Source: Turnera subulata | Lineage: Eukaryota > Streptophyta > Magnoliopsida > Malpighiales > Passifloraceae | DNA length: 64,000 nucleotides | Direction: 5' to 3' | NCBI GenBank assembly: GCA_028386065.3 | Contig: JAKUCV010003523.1 | Location: 54,969 to 118,968 of the forward strand | Part shown: piece after piece, positions 37,080 to 47,700 of the stretch | Position numbering within the stretch: the stretch's first letter is position 1 | Layout: each line of letters opens with the position of its first letter | Position numbers and translations under genes: made by a program | The notes under the pieces: model-generated | What the model was told of the DNA's origin: nothing | Seen by the model: only the letters and a program-made list of their open reading frames with translations | Databases searched by the model: none

Positions 37080-37383
37080 GTGGATAATTAATTACCATCC
37101 TAACTAGCATAATGCACTATGTAATATTTTTTTATCAAGTATTATAAACTATTATAAACTATATTAACTATTAAGGTAGTTTTTTTTTTTGTAACTGGCA
37201 TGTGTAACTAAAAACCCACTCGCACGACCAAAAAAAGTGTAAGTTTTGCATCCAATTTACAAAAAGTTTTGCACAAAATTTAGCAGTATCCAACTTAATT
37301 ATATACTAATAAAAATATCTTAGAAAACATAAATATATATTATGATTGTACTGAAAATATCAAACAAATCTTTTAATTCTTAC

Positions 37384-38607
37384 CATGACATTTGAGATCA
37401 GACATTGCAGCAACAGAAGCATTTCGAGCATGGGGGAAATCGGACTGCAAAGTTAAGAGAACATTAATTCTTACATAAATTATTAATTTGGAGTCAGTCA
37501 TATAAGTCCCAAACAATTGCATGCCAAAATAACTGTTGCACTCTAGTAGTTAAATCTTCAAAAGTTTAAAAATTGCATTTTTCAGATTTTTAAAACTTCT
37601 AAAACATAAAGTTCGCCTGCAGGAACATAAAAAGTGTTAGAAATGCCCCTAAAATCTTATCATGTATTAGAGAATAGTTATTTGAAGAATAAATAAACAA
37701 ATGCGCAGATCTATCTACCGCAGATTTTTTGCAACAAAATATAGAAATACAATTTTATCAGAAACTTACAGCTTCATCATACGCCTTCTTCAGACGTCGA
37801 CATTCCTCTCGTGGGTAAGAAACTTCCGGCCGAGTATCAGCAATGACTTTCGATAGCTTCTTCAACTCCCACCGGTAGTCTGAAAACAAACACACATTTT
37901 AATTCTCTTTATAAAAAAAAAAATCCTCCTAAGGTAAAAAGCAAGCAAAAATGCACACTTTCTCGCCTCAACAATACTCTTGTACGAGGCTTGAGCACTA
38001 CCCTACTCGATAAATTATCTTGAATAATGCCTATGTCTTGGCCCTTGAATAAATTCTCTATCTCATTTTAAAAAAAAAAAGATATAAATCATGCATGTTT
38101 TCACAATATGTATGGTATAATTAAATCTGAATCAATAGGAAGTGTCACCTATAGATCCATTCCAATTAAAAAAAAGTGTGGTTCAAGATTTAATTAGAAG
38201 GCAAACAAGAGCAATATTCTTTTTAACATTGCTTTTCATATATAATACTACTAATTAATTAAGAAAGCAAGATGACAATTTATAAATACCATCACACCCC
38301 AACTCAGCCAGCCCTTCAAGCGTGCGGCTAAAACGGTCAGGCTTATCATTCCTCAGGCACTGCACACCACCACATATGGAGCAAAATCATATGGTATATA
38401 ATTATGAATCCAAACAAATAACAAGCATATACATATAAATAATATATATATATATATCCATACAAATAGTAGCGTACCAGACCAAAATTAGATACTCACT
38501 TCCTCATGCAATTCTATGATACGCCGGCAATTATGCCTATTACCGTTTAGAATAAAGGTGAGTTTAGCGAACAATACAATCCCAATGCTCGGAAAAAACC
38601 AATCCAT
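37384..38607 (-). pseudogene. Small membrane-anchored protein gene, copy 1, last exon missing
   Basis: Minus-strand exons: 38607-38500, 38359-38290, 37879-37770, 37444-37384. Phases agree and give 116 codons: a hydrophobic N-terminus (WFFPSIGIVLFAKLTFIL), IIELHEECLRND, then LSKVIADTRPEVSYPREEC and an end at MSDLKCH with an open phase. Exon sizes 70, 110 and 61 nt are the same as in copy 2. The fifth exon of copy 2 lies outside the duplicated block, and here the copia LTR begins instead, so this copy is 3'-truncated. The acceptor before the ATG exon reads CAA where copy 2 has CAG. I do not recognise the family. It may still be transcribed, reading through into LTR sequence. Confidence 0.5.
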
Positions 38608-39185
38608 GGTGCAAAGTCCAAATTGCAGAAGTTACTGCATTGCATGGAGTTTTACAATCAGAAAAAAAGGATATATCAGATATATAAGTGATCCAATACA
38701 ACCCTAATTTGTCAGATAGGAGTTCAATTCTAAAACCACCAAAGATTTTGATTTTTTTTTTATTGCTGGAAACAAACATGGGATCCATTAAGATGAAAAG
38801 TTGATTTGATTCTCAAAAAAACAAACATGGAATCACAGGTTAAAAATCATACCAACCTCTTTCCAAGAAATCTTTGATCTTGATCGATAAAGAAAGGGTT
38901 CTCACTAATAGAGGTAATAACTTGAAGCTAGAATATTTGTTGTTTTGCAGAAAATATTGATATAATATAAGTTGATTTCCGAACCGCTGATTTTGATACT
39001 AGAAATTAATGACAGAATATATATTTTTTTTTTCTTTTGGTGTCATCAGATCACTCGCGAAAACAGGAAAAACTCATACGAGAATGTAGCAGAACAAGAG
39101 ATGCCTCCCGCAAACTTGGGAAGTGAGAAGTCTTAAGGAGAAATAAAAATCAAAAGAGTAAAAAGAGATTTTATTAAAGAAGAAA

Positions 39186-39212
39186 AGAGAGAGAGAGAGA
39201 GAGAGAGAGAGA
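39186..39212. repeat. (GA)n microsatellite
   Basis: Purine dinucleotide run in duplication copy 1; in copy 2 the same place (about 50280-50300) has only a few units. Confidence 0.9.
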
Positions 39213-40031
39213 ATGGCATGCACCTTGTCCAATTAAGTGACCCACGAACTGAGACGATTTTTTTTTTTTGAGGGAAACGAACTGAAACGATTTTAATAAG
39301 CACACAACTCCAAAAGTTTATATATATATATATAAGAATTCTAGGCTTGGTCAACAAGTTAGAAAAAAAAGCTAAAACAACTTGACTTGAACTTAAATAA
39401 GATAAATAAGAAAAATAACATAAAAAATAAATAGGACAATGACGGGGGTCGCTGTATCTTTTTAATTAACCCGATAAACTCTCGTTAATTAGCGTTAGAA
39501 AAACGCTAATCCTCACACTCAGAGGTACTTTCAGCTCGCGGCGGCCGGGAGGTGGATTAACTGATTTTAATTTCTGAGGATTTTGATAATCTGGATATAG
39601 AAGTTTGATTACCTGGTTCTTTTATTTATGTACCAATTTCATCACCATAGACTCCACTTGCACAGTACAGTTTATTAACTACATATATTAGTCCAAAATA
39701 TCATTTTATTTCTCCAAGGAAGAAGACCCCATAAAAAACATAACAACAAAAATTGGAATCAAAAACAGAAAAAAAAAAGAGGCCCTGGCTACAGGTTACA
39801 GCTATCTAGCTGGGTTAAAATGAAATGATCAATATATTGTTATATACGTACCTGGATTTCTCTGCAGCGAAATCCCCAGCAGTTCTGGTAGTTTGTAAAC
39901 CTTATGCACTCGTACAATTATTAATTCCACAAAGTGTTTATTGCTGATAATTAAGCTATAATCTGGCTAGTAGTGTTCTCATTTTTGTTTGGAAGTTATA
40001 GAAGGGACATTCAATATCAGTATCTATTAAT

Positions 40032-40785
40032 AAAATCGGTTAAAAACGCCGAGGGTTTTTCTTTTCTCTCTTTCTCTCAGAGAAAAACCCTAGATCTATA
40101 TATTGGGGCTGCCGCCGACGACTCTATTTCTGACGGTAACCCCGCCCCCATTAGCTTTTTATTATGGAAGCCAAAAGTCATAGAGGAAGATTCGACTTCA
40201 AGAATAATTCTTTGTCTACTACAGAAATTCTCCAACAAAGAGATTTTTCTCCCCACACTCCACAAGTATGCATCGCCTTCACCTGTTGGCTTGGTGATTG
40301 CACGAATGATACAGGTGATGACGCCCGCGAGAGTAGAGTGCTGTTGTAAATCCTCTTTTGAAGGAAATAGATCCCGTTGTGTATTTCTTTGTAGTAGGTT
40401 GGGAAGAATTCTTAGGTTAAATTTTTCTCATGTTTTTGTTTTATTTTTTTTTATACTTGTGAGTATCCCAGCTCCACAAGCCAAACTAATCTCACCCGTG
40501 GTTCGACCATCCATCTCGCTTACCAGGCATTTAGCCTAGGACCATGAGCAGCACGGTTCAACATCTACCTCAAAGTGTGCGACCACTACCAACAGTGTAT
40601 TTTCCACACCTCACGTTTCTGTCAGATCGAACCCAAGTCATGAGTTAAGGGGCCACAGCATGCTGAAGACCACTGCGCCAACACCTCGTTGGTCCATGTT
40701 TTTGTTCTATTAGATGTTCAATTATGTATCCTTAGATGTTTTGATTTGCTTATATGAATGAAGAATGTTCCTCTATCTGAAAAAA
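40032..40785 (+). mobile_element. Poly(A)-tailed retroposon with a 16-bp target duplication
   Basis: ATCAGTATCTATTAAT occurs at 40016-40031 and again at 40786-40801, with a short A-run (CTGAAAAAA) just before the second. The paralogous site in duplication copy 2 (about 56148) has this motif once and no insert, so this is a true insertion with an empty site. The 5' part has AAACCCTAGATC and a CT-rich leader. No protein domain is recognised; the long frame at 39973-40539 starts outside the insert and is not a gene. Without the nested SINE it is about 490 bases. It may be a non-autonomous LINE derivative or a retrocopied transcript. Confidence 0.75.
40441..40694 (-). mobile_element. tRNA-derived SINE nested in the retroposon
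   Basis: On the minus strand it begins with a tRNA-like head: A box TGGCGCAGTGGT (40680-40669) and B box GGTTCGATCTG (40633-40623), the RNA polymerase III promoter. It ends in an A-rich tail (plus-strand TTATTTTTTTT, 40441-40451). The 12-base duplication CATGTTTTTGTT flanks it at 40429-40440 and 40695-40706. The size, about 254 bases, suits plant SINEs. It inserted after the host retroposon. Confidence 0.8.
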
Positions 40786-41010
40786 ATCAGTATCTATTAA
40801 TTTATACTTCCGCGCTTTGTTTTGATGGTGATCTAATGATGGGTATCAATCGGGGAGGGAGGGGTTTACGTGATGAGTCTAGTAATAGTATTTCTTCTCC
40901 GTTTCTGGACTGTATTTTTCCATTCTAGATAGATTTCTTTCCACGTTCTTCATATAAAATTAGGAAAATCTATTTCTTTCCATTTTTGTTGGCTAGATCT
41001 TAATTAGATG

Positions 41011-41792
41011 CACCGATCTTGTTGTTAGATATACAATCTTATCTTGCATTCAAATTTTATTTATACCAATCAGGAATCAGATTAGGGGTGTAAATTTTAC
41101 AAGAGTTTGGCATAAAAAAAATGTTACAAGAGTTATTAAAAACAAGATAACTCATATCCGGATGATTTGAATCCGAAATGAGTTCCAAATCCATCAGAGA
41201 ATAATGCAACAAAAAGGGAAATTTGGAATCACAGTGTTCCCAACTCACGTGACTATGTGGGAATGGATTTAGATTTGAAAAAGGGGGAAAAAATCCCGAA
41301 TATCTGGGGCGGGAAAGGAGATAATTCTCTAAAATTAATTTTAAAAATTATTTTCCTAAAAATCGTATTTCAAACAAAAAAAATTTATTATAATGATGTG
41401 TCAAGTAAAAAGTGGGGTCCATTCTACAACTAATGTATTTCACTAGTTGGGGAGTCCCCACCATAAAATTTCTCGGGAATGGGGGTATTATCTTTTTTTT
41501 TTTTTGCTGGTGAACGGGGGTATCATCTTTTTTTTGAATGGGGGTATCATCTAGGTACAACTTCCTTAGCAGCTCAAACCCTGCATATAGACGAATAAAA
41601 TATTACTATATATAACTGAATCAACAGCTTTGAAATTTTGATTATTTTGGGTTTTCTAACTAAAAAGAGAAAAATGCAAAACAAAAAATCATATATCTTT
41701 TTATTTTATATATTTTTGTCATAACCAAGATCATCAACATAAGACAAAAATAATGTCTTATAAGAACATGTAAAATGATGGGCAGAAAATTA
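41011..41792. other. Unique spacer between the two duplication copies
   Basis: AT-rich, no gene seen. At 41449-41475 it contains a 27-bp phrase (GGGGAGTCCCCACC plus ATAAAATTTCTCG) that is identical to 23628-23654 in the broken NPF gene. A repeated GGGGGTATCATCTTTTTTTT phrase lies at about 41484-41530. Confidence 0.5.
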
Positions 41793-44700
41793 TTACAAGT
41801 ACGACAATCCAAGACATTGTAAGAAAAACACATCACCATTTTCTGTGTAAAAAAAATGAAATATATTTCCAAAATTTAACATATAGATGAAAAATATGAG
41901 TTTTGTGACCAAGGATAAAAAATGTCTTATAAGAAAAACACATGGATGAAAAAATGTGAAGAAAATCAAGGGATCAGGGTGTCAACCTCAAATATAAAAA
42001 GGTTGCAGTAAATTTCTGGATAATTAATTATCATCCTAACTAGCATATCATGTATTAATTATAAACTATATTAAGGTAGTTTTTTTTTAACTGGCATGTG
42101 TAACTAAAAAACCCAACTCGCACGACGAAAAAAAGTGTAATTTGGCATTCAATTTACAAAAAGTTTTGCACAAAATATAGTAGTATCCAAATCATATACT
42201 AATAAAAATATCTTAGAAAATATAAATATAAATTATGTTTGTACTGAAAATGTCAAAAAAAAAAAATCAATTCTTACCATGACATTTGAGATCAGACATT
42301 TCAGCAACAAAAGCATTTCGAACATTGGGGAGATCGGACTGCAAAGTGTAAGAGAACATTAATTATAAAAATTATGAACTTTATCAAAATCGTGGTAGGA
42401 ATCAGTCATAAGTCGCAAACAATTGCATTTGAAAATAACTGTTGCACTCTATTAGTTTTTTGGTAATAGAAAGGCCAAAAAAGGCCGAACACAAATTAAA
42501 CTAACACACAGTTATTCTGACTAGTCTATCCTGGGCAAAACCCATCAAATCTAAATATAACATATCCTTAATACAATCAGGAGGACTAGAAAATCTATTA
42601 CAAGTGAAGTCCAAGCTGCATCCAAGATTGGCCAATCTATCAGCACAACCGTTGGCTTCCCAGTAGGTGTGAGTAATCTGAACAGTCCAAGACTTATTGA
42701 GGAGGGCTCGAATTCTTCTCACAAAAGAGAGATTCCCATCCCTCGGGGGTTCTGAACCCAAAAGTAGTTTCAATACTGGTTGAGAATCAACCTCCAACTG
42801 CAGGTGCAGGATTTTCATATCCCAAGCCAACTCCAATCCAAGTAAAACAGCCCATAATTCAGCTTTCATAGCTGAACACATGCACACATGTGATGCAAAG
42901 CCACCTAGAAATCTACCACATTCATCCCGGATTAAACCACCCGCTCCCGCCAGTCCAGGATTGCCTTTTGAGGCACCATCTGTGTTCAATTTCAAGTAAC
43001 CACCCTGCGGGGGCTTCCAAAGAATAGGAACCAGATGCTGCATTCCTGTTCCTTTGAGTTTCTCCTCCAATCGCCAAGCAATTTTTACCTCATCAACATA
43101 CCTCTCAACCGAGTTAATAGACAATGTTAAGCTTGTATCCCCTTTAACCCATCTGTCATTCCTGACCCTCCACAATAACCAACAAACTAATCCAAACCAC
43201 AAAGGCCAATCCTCGTTATACCGTGAGGACAAATTAGATAACAACCAAGTATGCAAGTCACAATTGAAAAAGTCCTGGGCAACAGCACCAGGGAGCAAGA
43301 TATTCCACACATTGCGTGCTTTACCACAATCTCTGAGCACATGTAGAGTAGTCTCTTCACGGCCACAAACCTCACAATTGGGGTTATGGGCTAAATGTCT
43401 TCGAAACCGTTCACTATTAGTTAGCAACTTATTATGAGCAGCCAACCAAAGAAAGGTACGAACTCGTTGAGGTCCTTTCCGTTGCCAAACTTTTTTCCAA
43501 ATATCATTATCCACATTCAAGGTAAAATGTTCAATAGCATGATAAGCCGAAGAGATAGTAAAAGTACCTGAAGGGGTAGCTTTCCAGATCATTGTGTCCA
43601 ATCCCGCCTCTCTATAGGAGGTACAATTGCTCTCAATTTCAACAAAAGTGGCGTAGGTAGCAGCTTTTTCAAAGAGGGCCAATCCCAGTCCCCGTTTTCG
43701 TGCACTTATTCGAAGACCCTTTTATTGAGATGAGAACTATCAAGTTCCCCGATAGCATGATAAGCAAAGAACCTTCATCATCCAACCAGCAATCAATCCA
43801 GAATTTCACAGAATAACCGTTACCAATAACCCATTGAATGCCTTCAAGGACTTGGCCCCAAACTTTCTCCATCCCTCTCCAGATATGAGATTTCCTACCA
43901 TGCGGCTTTATAAACCAATCATCAGCCCTCTTTTGCACATATTTAGCAATGAAGATCCGTGCCCATAAGCTAGTAGGATTATTAACCACTCCCCATGCCA
44001 GTTTCATGAGAAAAGCAGCATTAAGAGGTTCCAATTTTCGAATTCCCAGGCCTCCACTATGGAGGTACACACACGGAGTCCCAATTTAATAAGTGCATCT
44101 TATGCTTATTCACACAATCACCCCAGATAAAGTTCCTGCAACATTTCTCGACTGCACTGCACACTCCACTCGGCAATTTAGTTGATTGCATTGAATAGAT
44201 AGGAATAGCCGCAAGTACCGACTTACAGAGAGTGATGCGGCCTGCTACAGATGGATTACTAGCCTTCCAAGAAGCTAGTTTTTTCTTCACTGTTTCCACA
44301 ATATCCCAATATGTATTGTTAGTTACTCTCCCATGAAGGAGGGGAACCCCCAAGTATTTTCCAAGATCGCTGGTAGCAGAAAAACCACTGAGTGCAGTCA
44401 GCTTTCTTCTTAATTCCTCCTTCACACCCTTTGAAAAAAAGATTCTAGTTTTTGCCATATTCACACTTTGCCCAGAAGCATCACAAAAGAGTTGTAAACA
44501 GTTCTTCATCATCAGTATCTGATTTTCAGAGGCCTCACCAAAGAGAATCAAATCATCAGCAAACATTAAATGGGATAAACAAGGGCCCCCTCTCCCAAAT
44601 CTCAATGGCTTCCAACTACCCCTTTCAACTTCTTGATTAATAAGATGGGCCAGTCTCTCAAGACAAATGACAAAGAGGTAAGGAGACAAAGGATCGCCCT

Positions 44701-47700
44701 GCCGAACCCCTCTAGTTGGCCAAAAAGAATCTGTTTTAGCCCCATTCCACAAGACCTGCATGCTAGGAGAAGATACACATTGCATGATAGAATTCTTCAA
44801 CGAATCCGGGAAACCCACCACTGAGATTGATTCCTCCAAAAAAGACCAACTAACCCTGTCATAGGCCTTTTCTAAATCCACTTTAATGGCCAAAAACTGT
44901 TTTCCTTTTGCCATTCCTTGCATAGTATGTATAGCTTCCTGGGCTATCACAATGTTATCAACAATGTGACGCCCCAGAACAAAGCTGCTTTGATGTTCGC
45001 CAATCAGTTTGGGAAGAAACGGCTTAATTCTGTTCACCAAGACCTTTGCAATGACTTTGTAAGTCTCATTGCAAAGGCCAATAGGCCGAAATTGGGTCAT
45101 ACTAAAAGGACATTCAACTTTAGGGATCAAAGCCAGAAAGGTAGGGTTATGGCCTCTCAAACTAATTTTCCCATCTAGCACATCTCTAACAAATAACAAC
45201 ATGTTTGGCCCGACCAATTGCCACTGATTTTGGAAGAAAACCGCCTGAAACCCATCAGTCCCAAGAGATTTTAAGGGTCCAATATCAAAGACTGCACTCC
45301 TAATCTCCTCATCTGAGACCTCCATTCCCAATTCCACAAAATCAGCAGCATCTAGTCTAGGAAACCCATTCATGGTTACTAGTTTCGGCCTCAAAGGAAT
45401 ATCTTCACGGAATAAATGCTGATAATACTCGGCAGCAATTATTTTTAAAGCATTCTCATCCCAAATCCACTCCCCTTTACTATTCTTGAGCCCTTCAATT
45501 TTATTATGTTTTCTCCGTATCAGTGTTGATAAGTGGAAGAATCTAGTATTTTTATCTCCCTGCAAAATCCATTTTGATCTTGATTTTTGGAACCACAGGA
45601 TCTCTTCTTGCTGTAAAATAACGTTATACTCCCGAATAAGTTCTTGTTCCCTTTTTTCCAAAGACAAATCACTCGAAATAGCCATAAATCGCTGAAGATC
45701 TTGCAGGCGGGCTATGCAATCTTTTTTCTTTAGAAAAATGTTACCAAATACATCTCTGTTCCATTTCTGCAACTCAGGTGTCAGATGCTGTAAAGCTTCA
45801 TCTATGCAAGCCTCCCTTTTCCATTGATCATGCACAAAGGAAGAAAAGAGCTCATGACTTAGCCAAGACGCCTTAAATCTGAACGGACGGGCATTGGGAT
45901 TCGGAGGAATATAACCAGCAAGATTGAGTAGAATCGGGTGATGATCAGATTTAATTCTTTGGAGGTTTCTCAATGAAGCTTCAGGAAATTGGGTACACCA
46001 ATGCGAGTTCATAACAACTCTATCGAATCTCTCAAAAATGCGCCGCAAGCCATCTCGCTTTGGGCCTCTCCAAGTAAAGCGCGGCCCAGATGCATCCATA
46101 CTTGATAGTCCACACTCCTCAAGATTCTCTTTAAACACAGCACATCTATACATATTGGCAGGTCTACCTCCCTTCTTCTCAAATCTGAATACAAAGTCAT
46201 TGAAGCAACCCATAACTGCCCATGCAGAATTAATACCCCCACTAATTCTCTTTAAATCTTGCCAGAAGACATTCTTATAGCCCTGATCCAGATTCACATA
46301 TATCACAGTAAGAAGCCAAGGTCTACCCCTCACACCCTTAATTTCCATGTGGATAAGTTGTTGGGAATCCTGTAAGATACGAATACCAGGGAGCATAGTT
46401 ATTGCCAACACCCAAATACCACCCGAAAATCCAATAGCATCAACTTTATGTACAAGAATTAAACCCATACTTCTAACTACTCAATCAGCAACACTACCAC
46501 TAACTCAAACTTCCGCCAACACAATAACATCAGGATTATTAAGTCTAAGCAAATCTCTTAGAATGCTATGAAGCCTCCTACTTCTAGCACCCCTACAATT
46601 CCAGTAAAGGAACTTAATCATAGAGAAAGAGAGGAAGATAAAGTATCCGGTCTCAATGGGAAACACCAAGGACAGAGAGAACATCATGTGAGGCAGCAAG
46701 ATCAACTGCATCAATAGACACCGCCGAAGGGGTATTACCATCAGGAACAGAGTGTGCACTGTCCACTACCGCATAAGCAACAGTCTCCAGATTACCCGCA
46801 TCATTATTCCCCACATCAGAACCTCCACCATGATCCATGAAATCCTGGATCGCATATGAGGGATCATTTTTGTTCTTCACATCATCATGTGGTCCCCCAC
46901 TGCAATCCTGTGGTCCATTCCCAATAAGTGAATCCTGCTTATTGCCATACTGCATAGCAGTATTACTCACCGACGCAAGAGAATCTGGCACTACTTGAGT
47001 GCGAGTCCTAGGAAGTCCCCTTGACAAAGAAACACCACCCTCAATAACATCATCATTCCCACTCCTTGAAGATCTCCTACCCCTGGTACTGGACCTGCTC
47101 CGGCTACGCGTCCGGTTAGATTGCACTAACTTCTCCTTGCCAGTGCCCACATTAGTAATATCCTTCAAAGGCAGATTACGAGAAGTAGTCCTTCCAACAC
47201 GAGGTTGCACATCATGAACATCCTGAATAATGATTCCCTGATTTCCTTTAGGAGTAATATTCTTTTTAGACCCCTCCACCAAGAAACCATTAGGCTGAGA
47301 CGCCTCGACATCCATATCCAGGTGGGAATCCTCAACCCGTACAGACTTACTAGGTTCTCCAATAATCTTTCCATCAGTAGTAGGATCTTTAGTGCCGACA
47401 TCCACCTCCAAATTCTGTAGAATATCAAACCTAGAGCCATCCCCTGACTTACCAGAACCAGTTGGCATTGAACCAACCTTAGCATTTTGAGCTCCAGTAG
47501 AAGGCCCAGGATTTTTAGCTTGAGCAGAGCGCCGACTCCATCCCTTCTTCTGCACCAGCATCCATTCACCTCTTGTTTCAAAAACTTCTGGTCTTACCTT
47601 AGGAATGGCAGCCCCAGGTCTGTAGGTAGGAGGAGGAGTCGCTGCCTTTTGAGCTTGAGCTTGATCTACATTCTTAGAGGGACAGACCTCCTCTCTATGT

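Larger units (their letters stand above)
37081..41010. repeat. Tandem segmental duplication, copy 1
   Basis: From TGGATAATTAATTA (37081) to about 41010, this region aligns block by block with 42014-56385 once the insertions in the second copy are removed. Shared landmarks include the four small-gene exons, GGCATGCACCTTGTCC (39213 and 50299), GAGGCCCTGGCTACAGGTTA (39779 and 55715) and CCTGGATTTCTCTGCAGCG (39851 and 55791). Divergence is moderate, with many small indels. Copy 1 has one insertion that copy 2 lacks (40032-40785). Confidence 0.85.

Noticed and set aside
39849..39900. Coding exon upstream of the small gene (reading KLPE...FAAEKS; also 55791-55840)
   Set aside because: The two copies differ by a one-base frame change here, so I treat it as a probable noncoding leader exon rather than coding sequence.
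39973..40539. 188-codon plus-strand frame
   Set aside because: It crosses the target duplication and both borders of a retroposon and its nested SINE, so it cannot be an evolved gene.
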